Shown piece by piece: positions 1-11,560 of a stretch of DNA of 64,000 bases (the stretch's first letter is position 1; the number at the start of each line of letters is the position of its first letter). This stretch comes from Catonia carolina (Eukaryota; Arthropoda; Insecta; Hemiptera; Achilidae). Below the pieces are notes generated by a model that was not told where the DNA came from, ran no database searches, and saw only the letters and a program-made list of their open reading frames with translations. The translations under genes were made by a program, and so were the position numbers. The DNA lies in contig JAQMRL010000001.1 in NCBI GenBank assembly GCA_035578175.1, positions 372,799,720-372,863,719 of the forward strand, given 5' to 3'.

Positions 1-104
1 ATTTGTAGAATACATGTTACATGTTAAATGTAAGAAAATATATTAATCTGATTTGAGAATATCGGTTAATTTGAATGATGTTCTTAACAAGATGAAGTAA
101 CAAG

Positions 105-929
105 GTGTGGCAATTAAATAACTGGATTAGAGCTACAAAACATTCTCTTGATCACCAATTACATTATAAGCTTTATCCCCTTCAATGTAATCTCCTTGCC
201 AAACCCTACAACGCTCCATATGAATTTTCCATTGATGAAAGCAATACTGGACGTCCATTTCTGTCAGCTTATTGAGAACCTCAGTTACTTTTGCTTTCAT
301 TGCTACCTCACTGTCAAATCTTGTCCCTTAAAGCTCTAATTACCTTAGAAAATAAAAAAAGTCACAGGGGGCCAGGTCAGACAAGTAGGGTGGGTGTTAC
401 AACAAGGTGATGCCGTAATTTGCTAATATTATTGTTCTACCACAAATTGGGTCTTCTCACTCGTTCACAAAGATTAGACAGGACCTTAATGTAATGTTGA
501 TTGACTACCTGACCTTCAGGGACCCAGTGAACAAAGACAATTCCACGTGTCACCAGGGCGCGGATCGTTTACAGTCATTTCACATCTCTCCTTAACCTTT
601 CAAACCACTCAAAATCTTGTGTGCGCAATCTTATTTACACTTCCGTAAATTTCCTTTAACATGGCATGAGCTTCTGTAGTAGTTTCTCCCAGTTTCACAA
701 AAAACTTGAGGTTAACTTGTTGCTCCATCTGAACACTGAATTTTTTTGATGAGACACTAGCACAAGGACTTGAACAACCGATTACTACAGCAAGACTAAG
801 TGATGTACAACCGTACCCAAAGAGCTCAGGGTCAGAAAAGCATCAACAGGCACAGACATGTTCAAACCTGCCGTGGCATGCTCACTATTTGCCGGTAGCA
901 GCACCGGTCCGGTTATTTAATTGCCACAC
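105..929 (-). mobile_element. Decayed mariner-type DNA transposon with terminal inverted repeats
   Basis: Imperfect 21-base terminal inverted repeats are visible (GTGTGGCAATTAAATAAC then T/C then GG) at 105-125 and 909-929. Between them, on the minus strand, is a broken transposase. An ATG at 726-728 begins MEQQVNLKFFVKLGET, typical of the helix-turn-helix N-terminus of an insect mariner group. A WVPEGQVVNQHYIKVLSNL stretch follows, then a remnant of the catalytic region with stops, and a C-terminus containing the pattern W-x8-C and YIEGDK. Several stops and frameshifts make it inactive. It is a non-functional copy within the last visible intron region of the CAP gene. Confidence 0.8.
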
Positions 930-983
930 ATCATACATGTAATGAATAATGTAAGAAAAAATTTTATTAATAATTTTTTTTTT

Positions 984-1210
984 TTAATTCCTAATATGTG
1001 TACGTTGCAATCTGTTCAACTCTGAACAATAAGCAACCTCATAACCCAATGAGATGAGGATGATATGTATGACGTGTAAATGAGGAGTAGTCTTGTACAG
1101 ACTCAGGTCGACCATTTCTGAGAAAGTATGGTTAATTGAACCCCAACCATCAAAGTACACCGGTAACCACTGTCTAGCATTCAAATCCGTATAAAAGTAA
1201 CTAACTTTAC
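984..1210 (-). repeat. Dispersed repeat R-A, copy 1
   Basis: This is one of at least five copies in the window of the same roughly 220-bp sequence (others near 31264, 34395, 37265 and 61695). Shared landmarks are GGTTACCGGTGTACTTTGATG, a CAGGAATGGTCGGCCTGAGT-like block, a TACATATCATCCTCATCTCA block and a TTGAACAGATTGCAAC block. No coding capacity or termini were identified; the class is unknown. Confidence 0.75.
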
Positions 1211-1762
1211 TAGGATTTATTAATAATTAAATCAGAAATCACAAATTATTGATGTAGATTTCACAGAGAAAATTGTGATATTTTGATTATAACTAATTTA
1301 TGTTTGGTGGTATCTTTGTTATTAGCATTAGCAGTTATCCCACGCAAATATTATAAGTGATGTGTTGCTATGGTACGCATTACTTTTTTGTGGTCAACTA
1401 TTCACTTGTAGAAGAAAAACTCTCGTAAAACACATTTTAAATTTAAAAAATTTTCTTTGTCATTCAAATTAAATAAAAACTTTAAAATGTTAAAAAAAAA
1501 TTAAAACAAAATTTCAAACATACTTTTTGTAGTAAAGTAGTTAACTCATATTATTAAGACCCAAGTTTACAATAGAAAGCTTTTGTTAATAATGCATACT
1601 CCTTACAAAAATTACTAAAAAGAATACATTGTATCCTCCATGCTATCAGAAGTGGTAAAACAAAAAACCCGTTATTTGGTACAAGAAAACACGAAAAGCA
1701 AAATTTAATCAATATTAGTTACTCTACATATAATATCCTTTGCAAAATATTTAAGCAAATAC
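1211..1762. other. Intron sequence, nothing recognised
   Basis: AT-rich sequence downstream of the SoHo exon (minus-strand sense) with homopolymer A/T runs. No exon with plausible splice sites was found, so the next CAP exon probably lies beyond the left edge. Confidence 0.5.
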
Positions 1763-1874
1763 CTGTTTAGCTTCTTTTTCAGAGATAGAAGAATGTCCAG
1801 GTTCATAATCTTCTATTCTACCAGGTTGGTTCTTATAAACATCAACAGCATTTTTTACTGAGTTTGAAACATAT
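1763..1874 (-). CDS. CAP: CAP/Sorbs exon carrying the core of the sorbin-homology (SoHo) domain
   Basis: Coding exon of 112 bases, the most downstream one visible in this minus-strand gene. It has an acceptor ending ACAG and a donor CAG|GTATTT. It begins with the last base of a split Lys codon and ends on a complete codon (…EAKQ). The translation contains GRIEDYEPGHSSISEKEAK, which matches the conserved SoHo signature of sorbin/ponsin/vinexin proteins (Y-E-P-G-x-S-S-I-x-E-x-E). In this family the SoHo region binds lipid-raft proteins such as flotillin, and SH3 domains further downstream bind vinculin and other adhesion partners. Those SH3 exons are not in the window. The identification rests on the motif and its placement after WYKRMY in the previous exons. 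Confidence 0.88.
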
Positions 1875-2173
1875 CTGTAACACAAGAATAATACATTTTT
1901 AAGTTACGTAGTATGTTTGTTACTTTCCCCTTCAAAAATGGAAGTTATGTACCAATCTTCATGATGTTATGGTTTAATTTTAAAACTTACAGAATATTTG
2001 TTAGCTACTTCATGATAAGCTTTGTTCAGAAGCCTTCTAAATTGATTTCCTGAGACTGGCTATAACACCTTCAGCCACCTTTCGTAGGGTTTCTTCATAA
2101 CAAATTGATCGAGGTCAATCAGATTTTAGGCAATCACAATATTTCCTGTTGTTTCAGATTTCTTATTTAAGTA

Positions 2174-2851
2174 CAGTGTGAAGTCGATTATCCGGACCAA
2201 TTGGGGATTTGATCGTCCGGTAAATTGATTTGTCCGGATAACAGATTTTCCAAACTTATTTTACGTTATAGAAGCTAGAACTGAAAACTGTGCTATAATA
2301 CATACACGACACTATTGTACTTGTAACTTAATTTTTATTAAACACACAAATTTAAAAACACATAAATGTTATGTACTCATACAATTCACTATATCATACT
2401 TTACAAAATAAATGAACATGTAGTACTACTATAAGTTAAAAACACTAAAAATCATAATTATGTACAGTATAAATGTGTTACACAAAATTAGTTTTTAAAA
2501 AAAATCTGAAATATTCCTTTGTTTAAGGGAAGCAACTCTCTTGCTGGCAGCCAAACTCGAAATCGTTTTAAAATTAAAACTGTAGCGGCGTCACATTCTG
2601 ATTGCTGTTCCAGCCATTTCATTCCATTTTCTGCGTATTAAACAACGCATTTATACATTATCACATATGACGTTTTAATACAATAACGGTATTTTAAATT
2701 TGTATGTCTACGAAATTCAGAAATAAATTAGTACATACATAAAAATGTACATAGTACATACGTACAGTATTTTACAAATTTTTCCTGAAGGGCATCCGGA
2801 TAATAGACGTTTATCCGGTTGATAGATGTTTGGATAATCGACTTCTTACTG
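2174..2851 (-). mobile_element. Tigger/pogo-type element with transposase remnant
   Basis: The ends match as inverted repeats (CAGTGTGAAGTCGATTATCC at left, CAGTAAGAAGTCGATTATCC as complement at right) and are flanked by TA on both sides, the usual target duplication of this group. Around 2520-2640, the minus strand encodes a stretch like the C-terminus of Tigger/jerky-type transposases (KWLEQQSECDAATVLILKR). Most of the transposase is missing, so this is an internally deleted, non-autonomous copy. Confidence 0.8.
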
Positions 2852-3154
2852 TATTCATAAATGTTTCTAAGTTTTTAACTGCATACCTGGAAACTTAGCA
2901 TTAAGTTTATTATAAACTTCAGTGGTATTTTAATGATGCTTCCACCATAACATCAACATGAAAATCTCATTCTTAAATGAAGATTTTAAAACACTGCATA
3001 TCACTACTACATGTAGATTAACAACTGATAAACTGACAATTTATTTATTTAACCAGTAGGGATATAGTAAACAACAGAATGTTATAAGCACTGTTAACTT
3101 ATTAAAAAATTATCCAATTGCATGTGGAAAGTATATGTGCCCTCTGGTAGATAT

Positions 3155-3395
3155 CTTTTTTGTTTTATGTCCAACTGCCAACGCAAATGTCTTCTTCGTT
3201 TTCTCTAGATTTTCACCATCCAATTCTGGATAAAGGCAACTTTTAATTTCTTCCATGATTCCCTGTCGTGCGCTGTTCTCATCTACTCCTTCCCACCTAT
3301 CCCTCTGACATCATCCACCCACCTCATCAGCAATTTTTCAACACCTCTACTGGTTACATGAGGTGTCCAATGGATGCAGAGGAACTAATTAATAT
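3155..3395 (-). mobile_element. 3' fragment of an RTE-like non-LTR retrotransposon
   Basis: The minus strand encodes a degraded match to the extreme C-terminus of RTE/BovB-like retrotransposon proteins (RWVDDVRGIGGK, then a DRESWKKLK-type block and a QNW motif), interrupted by stops. Dead fragment inside an intron. Confidence 0.5.
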
Positions 3396-3665
3396 AAATT
3401 AATTAGTATTTACCCAATTTATTAATCGTTTAATTATTATATTATTTAAAAATGTATTACATAATCCATAATACCATTTATAATAATATTACACAATTTG
3501 AGGTTTTTATTAAATTCTGCCAAATTTTGTAGTGCTCTGGGTAAAATTGATACTTTCAAGTCTAATCATAAGTGTATATCACAGATATACACTTATAATA
3601 TCAATGTACACTTATATACTATCAATATAATTTAACACCCAAGGAAAAGGAATGAATACAATTAA

Positions 3666-4636
3666 CCCTTCTGCTACAACGTGTTTTTCGTCGTATAGTG
3701 AATGTTCAATTGTCAAAATACGCTCCCAAATAAATACATTACTCTAAGGCCATTACTGATAGAAAATTTTGGAAAAATTACAGACATTTTATATAACACG
3801 TACGATTATTTTTATTTTAAAAACATAAAAATCAGTTGCATTTTTCACTAGCTACAGTGAGCGAAACACTCCTGCGGGTAAAAATTTGTAGGTTACTTTA
3901 TATTTTTGGCTGTAACGTGCTAGAATTTAAGTTTATCATGAAATTGTACTGAACATACATTGTAAAAGACATTTTCGTAAATAAAACCATGTTGTACAAT
4001 ATAATTTAGAGTAACATTAGCCCTAATAATTCCAGTTTGAAATGTGCAGTGTGCAAAGTGGGAACAGATTCTGTAATATTCGGACAGTGTTGTATTGTCA
4101 AATTCCTGTCATTCCCCACCCTCTTGTTCACAATATGTATGTGAATATTATTGACATTGAACACATATACAGTTACAAATACACACACAAAATTATGTAG
4201 TAGTGGTAAATAGGGTTTGTAATAGGCCATGAAACAGCTCGAGGGAGCTTTGACGAAGAAAAACAAAGTTTACTCTCAGAATTTCCGCATAACACGCCAA
4301 CAGTTGCACGTAGGGCAAAAAGGTTTGATTTTATAGCATCTATGCATTGTTCTGATTTAGTAGGTAGTTCTACGAACCTTATAGATGAAATATTCTGTAA
4401 GTTACAATATCTTGAATATAGGACGACTTCAAAAGTAACTTGGCAACTTACAACCATCGTTTTAACCTTTCTATCAATACGTTTGCATTGCGTTTTATAT
4501 AAAATTACAGAGCCATTCAAGGCGTGTAATTTGATATATGAATCGAACAAATAATAATAATAATAATATGCTTTCTATAGTCTTTTAAAGCTGGTAACTG
4601 CCAGGACAACTGAGATTGCCTCCTGCAGCAGAAGGG
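3666..4636. mobile_element. piggyBac-like non-autonomous element flanked by TTAA (family P1)
   Basis: The element is bounded by TTAA at 3662-3665 and 4637-4640. Its ends are inverted repeats starting CCCTTCTGCT(A/G)C. A TTAA target duplication and CCC…GGG termini are hallmarks of piggyBac-like elements. The 971-bp interior has open frames of 125 codons (minus) and 70 codons (plus), but neither shows a recognisable transposase domain, so I treat it as a deletion derivative or MITE. Confidence 0.75.
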
Positions 4637-4640
4637 TTAA

Positions 4641-5055
4641 ATTTTCCTACATACAAAAATTTATCCAATTAACTACTTTAAAAATCAAAAATGTTAATGT
4701 TAGTTTTCTAATTTTAACCCAATAAATGAAGAATGTAGGCTAAATAATTTTCTTCTGCCATTTTTTTAATTTAAGCAGAGTATATCTTGATCTTTAATTA
4801 CTTTCATTTTTATTTAAAGTTCCATCAAGAGCTAAGTAAAGCAACTAAGGTAATACAACAGTAATGTTTAAATATTTCTAATTTCCAGACCATCAGTTAT
4901 TAATTGCAAATTTATCACTGCTACCATTGTTCCACAAAAGCATTATTAAATTCCTAAGAATATAAGTATAAAATAAAGAAAATTTTCTACAGGGAATCTA
5001 GTTTAGTCAATTAATAAACTTTCAACAAAATAGGAAGTTAATAAGGATATCTTAC
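4641..5055. other. Intron sequence, nothing recognised
   Basis: AT-rich intron between the TTAA element and the CAP exon at 5056; no repeat or coding signal recognised. Confidence 0.5.
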
Positions 5056-5215
5056 TTGGATCGAGGCATAGTGCTAGTAGTAAAATCGTTTTCTTTATTT
5101 CTTATCCGTCGACGATCCAATGTGGCATATTTAGATGTTGTAGCATCAGAATCGTAATCTGTTCCTAATCTATCAGGTTCAGATAAATATCCAGCAACAT
5201 AAGAGTATGGGTAAC
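5056..5215 (-). CDS. CAP: CAP/Sorbs exon upstream of the SoHo core
   Basis: 160-base exon with a T-rich acceptor (TTTTTTATAG) and donor AA|GTAAGA. Two bases complete the Ser codon begun in the exon at 10447, and two bases (AA) remain to be joined to the A of the 1874 exon to give Lys. The product includes YLSEPDRLGTDYDSD, a TLDRRRIRNK block and DFTTSTMPRS. This Tyr/Asp/Arg-rich linker sits between the WYKRMY motif and the EPGHSS motif, the order expected in insect CAP proteins. No catalytic residues are expected; the protein is an adaptor. The exact phase agreement on both sides makes the exon call strong. Confidence 0.88.
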
Positions 5216-6264
5216 CTATAAAAAAATATTACAAAATTTATTTTTTATCCAAAAATTGTTCATGCTAGTTTAGTTTACTTCTACAATAATTTTTAACTGG
5301 CTTAATTTATAAGCAAAACTGCGTCTTTTTACACCAAAATACCATTTTTATGTTAAAGAATGTTCTGAATAGGATTTTCTCAATGTCTGTCACTACCTTA
5401 AGACTCAAGTCAGTTATAAACTAAGGTCTAATTTATAACTAAGGTTATAAATATCTCATTGGTATCTTGAGCCATGAGATGGACAAAAATAATTCTAAGT
5501 AACCCCCACTGTTTTGCATTAACTATTTTGTTTCTATCACCATTTCACAATTGTACAGAACCTAGCCTCACACTCTTAACCTCAAACAAAGGTCATAGTT
5601 TATTATATATCTTTCAGCAAAAGCCCAAAAATGAGCAACCAAAATATAACAGAAATACACTTGTTCAATAAAAAGCAAGACTGAAATCGGTTCAAAAAAA
5701 TTATTCTTATCCATGAAATTTGCTGAATTATTTTTAGACGTTATGAAAAACAAAACTTCTTCATTTTTTATTTACATTCATGAGTGAAAAATTTAAATTT
5801 TTTTTATCATCTACCTAGACAATATGGCTGATAACCCATAAGGCATGTTTAGTTAGTTAACCAAAGGTGCTTCGAATATGAAACCAGAGAAGCGGGTGCT
5901 TTATAGCAGTTAAGCGTGAATAACCACTCCAATGTTGATTTACAAAGGATAGTCAAACAAATTATTATTTATTATTTTATTAATTTTACCTCAGGTAATA
6001 GGAATTTGTAAGTTCCAAAATCTTTTAGTAGCACCTATGACTACATTTAAATTTTTTGTCATGAAATCAGAGATTTATATTATTCTACTAAATTATATTA
6101 ATAAAACTCAGAGTTTTTTTAAATATTATAATGAGTTATTGGTTAGGAAAAGTGATAGATATAGTCTGTGATGTTGGTGTTTCAATAATATGCAATGTGG
6201 AAGGATGATAAATACTGAAAGATCAACTGAAAGATCACCTATGACTCATTTAAATGAGTGAAAT
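5216..6264. other. Intron sequence, nothing recognised
   Basis: AT-rich intron; short open frames at 5474-5671 (plus) and 5568-5753 (minus) look random. No splice-bounded coding sequence was seen. Confidence 0.5.
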
Positions 6265-7211
6265 CAGGTTTTTTGATGATTTATTAAATCTAATATTTAA
6301 CCACTTTATGGCGATATTCTAAGAGAGTTTTCCTTGTTTCGGATGAAATAAATAATGTTAATTATAATGTTATAGACATTTAAACAAAAAATTTTTAACG
6401 GTTTGTTTGAATTTTTAAAATAGTTGGAACGTACATGTAATCTGTGTGATTTTTGTTTCTGTCCATTTTTTCAATAATTGTAATTTTTTTTCAATAATTG
6501 ACAAGTTTTGGCCTGTACAACTATCTATCTATGAATCTACAACATAATAACATTAAAGACATTTAAACAAATCAAAAATAAACTTTACTGAGACAAATAA
6601 AAAATGATTTATAATATTTAACATATGAGGAGGTTTTATTCGCTAGTTTGGTCTCAGCTTTTCATGAACTGATTCTGATCAGCCTTTTTTTTTAAATTAA
6701 TCTCTTGGTACAGATTTACTATCAGCCATTGTTATTATTTCCAAATAAATAAAAACAAAATAAATTCCCGATTTTAAATAGAAAACACATTAAATAGAAA
6801 TGTATACGAACATTTTTTGTTAAAACACAGGTTTTTTGATGATTTATTAAATCTAATATTTAACCACTTTATGGCGATATTCTAAGAGAGTTTTCCTTGT
6901 TTCGGATGAAATAAATAAATCTTCAGCTGTTGGCTGACCCATTCAGAAATTTAGGATTTTTGTAAAATTCTAGGAGTAAAAACCGAGAATGTTTCTGCCA
7001 ACCCTGTGTTCTAAACCCTTAGTACCACAAAATTTGTAACAAAAAATTTCAACAGGGTTATACTCTACCAATTCAAAAATCTCATCCTCAAAATCTACAT
7101 AAAAAAGTTAAGAGGCTTTCATTTTTTCATTTTTAACGGTTTGTTTGAATTTTTAAAATAGTTGGAACGTACATGTAATCTGTGTGATTTTTGTTTCTGT
7201 CCATTTTTTCA
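6265..7211. repeat. Duplicated two-module segment
   Basis: A 91-base module at 6265-6355 recurs at 6828-6918 and an 83-base module at 6391-6473 recurs at 7129-7211. They are in the same order and orientation and apparently identical over these lengths. The modules are 35 bases apart in the first copy and 210 apart in the second. This looks like a recent segmental duplication, or two insertions of one short repeat, with a 175-base difference between modules. Confidence 0.8.
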
Positions 7212-8280
7212 TAGGATTTGTTTTTGGTATTTAATTTTCTATATTACACTTTTTTTATTCAATATAAACCCACCCGTCTTTAGAGTTACCAATAAGCGCA
7301 CTTTTGACTACTTCCGATAATTGTGTTAATTATTACAATTTTTAGGCATTTTATTCCCTTATTAATAACATTTGCTTTAATGAGTAACTAAAATAGTGTA
7401 ACCAACCCCTGTGATATTTGGAACCCCTTTGAGGTTAGCAATAACCTCTCTCGTGCTAAGCATGAGCGCAATATTGGTAATAACTTGATGTGAACTTATT
7501 TAAGTATAAGATTTTTGTAAGAATAATTCAGTTTTTTATTTATTCATGTCTGCATTACTTAAGAAGTTTATTATAGATGTTAAAAGTAAATGATCAGAAA
7601 AATATTAATTAATTAAGAAATATATTTTGAAGTCGTTACAGTGTTCTGGTTATAGTAAGATGAAAAATACTAATCTAATGATTATATACAAAGTTAAATT
7701 TTAATTATTATGTTTTTTTAATAGATGTGTAACATGCAAGAGAATATTTATTAAATCATTAGTAACATGAAGCATTATGAAGACCCCTCCTCCTGTTAGA
7801 AAAAGCAATCATCTGAAAAATAATAAAATCACCTCGTCTATTTTGTTTATATCGAACAGTTAAATACTCTCCTGAAAAAGAAATATTTTCTCATAAGTAT
7901 GCAAATTTTAATAATACCCCTTTCCATATGTTATTTTATAAGATACTGATTCCATTTGAACATGGGTTCGTAGTACATTATAAATATCCATCATTTAAAC
8001 ATAGCTGAAAACTTGAAGAATACACAACTTGCATTAATTCTAATTGGTTTTACATTTATATTTAATCACATATATAGCCTAAATGAGCAAAAAACAAACT
8101 TATTTAACATTTTCCAATAATTTATTTTCGAAATAAGAATATTTTCCATTAGTTGCACCAGGAAAGCTACTCAGGAAACTCAAAGTAAAAAACACAATTA
8201 TACAAAAAAAACCTGTGAATTAATATCATTAATGAGATCCTTTGGTCTCATAAATAGCATAAACAAATTAAAAACAACGC
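7212..8280. other. Intron sequence, nothing recognised
   Basis: AT-rich, no exon or known element recognised. Confidence 0.45.
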
Positions 8281-8620
8281 CAAAAGTTGAATAAGATTCT
8301 TTCTTGGACACATAGAATGAATGACCAGACTGCACAAAAAGTCTTCGACGAAATGCACCAATTAAAAACAGTAACAGGAATTATGAAAAAACAAAGAGAA
8401 GAAATCATTCAGTATGGAATTAACTGAGATTTGTGTTTGAACAAAATAAAATTGAGGAAGAAAACTCACAGTATCAAGAGAGCCATCATCAATATCAGAT
8501 GTAAACTGATCCATGGAGATCAGAAAGAGGAGATCGAAAAACATTAAGGAAAAATTGAAAATGACAAAGGAGACAGGAAGATAGAAATTAGGGAAATTGA
8601 TAAATTGAATTTGACCACCT
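8281..8620 (+). mobile_element. RTE-like LINE C-terminal fragment
   Basis: The plus strand carries a decayed coding stretch matching the C-terminal region of insect RTE-like retrotransposons: a (R)FFLGHIER-type block followed by TRL-x-KKVF and a Lys/Arg-rich tail, with multiple stops and frameshifts. The same kind of block occurs at 41040-41880 and 43959-44145 on the minus strand. Confidence 0.45.
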
Positions 8621-9715
8621 AGGATTATTCAAAGAAAGATTACTCTACCCAACTTTGGAAAACTGCAGTAAATGAAAAAAATGTGAACAGAAAAATAGTT
8701 GTTTCATTTTGATCATGCACACACGTAATTTATTTCCTTCGGCGACTACACTGATTCAACTATACTATGAATCATTATGTCCCACAAATGCTGTAAAAAC
8801 TAGTAATAATTTAATTTTAAGTTAATTCTATTTTAATTAAGTAATAATCGCCAACTGTTCTTTTCCCCTACAGTTTATTCCAACAACGTACATGCTCCAA
8901 ATCAACCTGTGATACATGCATGACTGGATCAAAAGAACTGGAAAATGTTTGGAACTTAAATACTCATAAAAATTACGTTAAGCTTCACAAAACAATTAAT
9001 ATTTTATTGAAAGAGTTATTATAATATAAAAATAGCAGTAAAATCCTGCCATATACTGCTTGTAATAATGGCAAAAATATTGCGGAAGAGAATAACTTAC
9101 TGCTCTCTTCTATGATACAAATCAAGAAAAACCACTTGTTGCATTTTTCTCACTCAGTTCCTTGCCACAAGCAGCACATACTGTAAATGTTATAGTATGA
9201 GGTGTTGCAGCCCTTACTCCTCAATTCATTAGTAAACTTAACTCTCATATTTGATAAAAATTACTTTTACAATTTCAGGCAGTACTAATTAATTGATTGT
9301 TTAGACTTACTACAAAACTCTGGGTGACGTTGGTGCAACCAAATTTTTAAACAGTACAAATTTATTAATATTACGAGTTTTTAAAAAAATCTTTTAATAT
9401 TTACCTTTTTTCTGGTTTCTTGTTTTTCATCAGGCAATATCACAAAGCTTCTAGAAGTTATTGTGAAGAATGCATGTTCCTTTGTCAAAGAGTCTGAATT
9501 CAAACTTTGACAAATTTAGATTCTTTACAATAATTTCTAGAAGCTTTATGATTCTACCTGATAATGTGGTGTAAGAAGTTAAACAACACAGAAATAGAAA
9601 GCAGTAAAAAAAGGTAAATATTAAAGTTTTTTCTCTTTCAAAACTCATACTAATATGGATTCTGCTGCTATGATTCTAACTAATCATTTAAATAACAGTA
9701 CAATTTTGTATTATA
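8621..9715. other. Intron sequence, nothing firmly recognised
   Basis: AT-rich. A short near-palindromic arrangement is present near 9436-9560, where CACAAAGCTTCTAGAAGTTATTGT recurs in inverted form (ACAATAATTTCTAGAAGCTTTATG), about 80 bases apart. It may be the stem of an unrecognised small element. Confidence 0.4.
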
Positions 9716-10253
9716 CAGGGTGTCTCACGAGTAACCTGTCTCACGAGTATTTTCTGTCTTATTTTTCATATGTGTTGATTTAATTAAACATAAATTTTTT
9801 AAACTTTGTGTTTGTTAATTATTGGCCTATTTTACATCACTCTCTTCAGAATTAAAATCTCTACAAGTTTTGCTAAATATATTTATACATTTATTAGCCA
9901 TTTAACTCAGTTATTGTTCTTCAAACCTAAGAAAACGTCTTTTTATGCACAGATTTGTCAGTTTTTCATTGGATATTACAAAAACTACTAGAGATATAGT
10001 TCTGGAACTTATTTTATTCAATGTTTCGGGTAAAAATACATAAGAAACCATCAAATCTACTCATAAAATTGGGTTCTTAGACCTCTAGGATGACTTTATT
10101 TAGGCGTATGTTCTGAACCCAGGGCGAAATCTTTCGCTAGCCGTAACTCGCCAACGAAGCGTTTCCGGACCCATGTTTATATAAACTTTTTTCATTATTT
10201 TGATGAGAGGAAACCACCTTAGAAGTTTGTCAGGTTACTCGTGAGACACCCTG
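9716..10253. mobile_element. Non-autonomous DNA element with 24-base terminal inverted repeats and TA duplication
   Basis: Perfect ends CAGGGTGTCTCACGAGTAAC…GTTACTCGTGAGACACCCTG, flanked by TA on both sides (9714-9715 and 10254-10255). The left end carries an extra TCTCACGAG copy just inside the repeat. The 538-bp interior encodes no transposase. The interior resembles 13986-14430, a degraded relative without clear ends. Confidence 0.8.
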
Positions 10254-10374
10254 TATATTGTTAAGCCATGCACTTGTTTGTAGATAACTAAAAGTATCTT
10301 AAGTACAACTGCAAATAAATTGATAAAACATTTTTGAACAAATTTTGTGTACATAGATATATGGTTTTACTTAC

Positions 10375-10447
10375 TGTCTTTTTCTGCTCGATGAAGTGAA
10401 TCATACATGCGCTTGTACCACTTCTGTTGGTTAGTATCCTTTACCTC
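10375..10447 (-). CDS. CAP: CAP/Sorbs exon with WYKRMYDSLHR motif
   Basis: 73-base exon with acceptor TTTCAG|GAG and donor ACA|GTAAGT. It starts on a full codon and leaves one base (A) that joins GT of the 5215 exon to make Ser. The product EVKDTNQQKWYKRMYDSLHR followed by AEKD contains the W-Y-K-x-M-Y/F-x-x-(L/I)-H motif that precedes the EPGxSS core in sorbin-homology proteins. This placement is the main reason for assigning the gene to the CAP/ponsin family rather than to an unrelated scaffold. Confidence 0.88.
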
Positions 10448-10549
10448 CTGAAACACAAAAAAAGTTTTTTTTTAATATTATTATTCCATTGAAACTTAAC
10501 TTTATGATGACATTAGTTATTTTCTAGAGGGAGATATCATTTAGTTTTT

Positions 10550-10902
10550 CTGATCAGGAACTATTTATGATACATTTTGGTAGAACATCGATAGCAAAGA
10601 AGATAGCTGCAGAGATAAGATTTTTGCGTAGTGTGTTGGGATGCCCTAGAATGGACACGATAAGGAATGATGAAATAAGAAGTTCTGCCTGTTCCACCAC
10701 TACGTGAAAAGATCTTACAGAATCGAAGAACCTGGTGCAGTCACTTGAACAGAATGCCATATGGCAGGATGCCAATAGAGGCTCAAAATTATAGTCCATT
10801 TGGTACGAGAGATGTGGGAAGACCGAGGAAGAGATGAATATCGGAACAGGTTCACTAAACCTTGACCTTGAAGTGAAGAAGAAGAAGAAGAAGAAGAAGA
10901 AG
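10550..10902 (+). mobile_element. LINE 3' fragment ending in a (GAA)n tail
   Basis: The plus strand encodes a broken C-terminus of an RTE-like protein (GCPRMDTIRNDEIR, later GRPRKR) and ends in about ten GAA/AAG units at 10875-10902. A second fragment with a similar end (GGGAACAGGT… then GAAGAAGA-type tail) lies at 60085-60290. A short-repeat tail instead of poly(A) is usual for RTE-group elements. The minus-strand open frames here are shadows. Confidence 0.6.
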
Positions 10903-11250
10903 AAAACATTTTTGTCACTGTATAAACCCCCTCATCCCATGGTCCAATTTCGCTAGTTAACAAAATCATCCTTTTGTTTTTTAAGGGAAACCTAGTTACT
11001 GAGTTTAGTAGAGATTGAATAAAAGTCATATGGATGCTAGAGTATTAACAGACAAATATACAACAACTATAAACTTTGATGGAATTCATTCTTTGACATC
11101 TCTGAAGTACGATCAATGGAGATTTGAAGTAATTTTTGGAAAATCATGTCATGGTGGTGATCTCAATAGCCAGTTTCCAACAAAAAAATTGCTAAAACAA
11201 ACAAAAATTTTTACATTCCAATAATTCTTGCTTGTAAGAAATTTTTGTAA

Positions 11251-11560
11251 GCATTGGCTCATAACTAATAGTTGGAGTGCTAAATTATTTGCACTCGATC
11301 TGCTAGCTCCAGGACAACAAAAAAATAGTTTTCTTTCTTATCACATGGTCAGTCAATTATATGACTGAAGCATTTAAGAATAGAAGAGATAGATGTGTAA
11401 AAGACAATATTCAGAGTTATCTTGTCTGAGAATCATGAATTTTATTTTACAGCTAGACCATGTAGTGAATAAAGTTAAGGCGTCATTTGCAGAGTGGAGG
11501 TGGTTTTTAAAAGACCTGGCATGCTTATAAACATACTTTTTCACTCAGTGAGATTCTTTA
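11251..11560 (+). repeat. Dispersed repeat R-C, copy 1
   Basis: It shares GGAGTGCTAAATTATTTGC-like, CACTCGATCTGCT, TTATCACATGGTCAG and GACCTGGCATGC-type blocks with the copies at 48363-48683 and 49678-50075. This copy is missing the head sequence (the CAGCCGAAAGGCTGGTTTGA block). No coding function was recognised. Confidence 0.7.

Noticed and set aside
4173..4550. 125-codon minus frame as a piggyBac transposase
   Set aside because: It is inside a TTAA-flanked element but no transposase motifs are visible and the element is too short.
10715..11029. 104-codon minus frame with a Ser run
   Set aside because: The Ser run is the complement of the (GAA)n tail of a LINE fragment on the plus strand.
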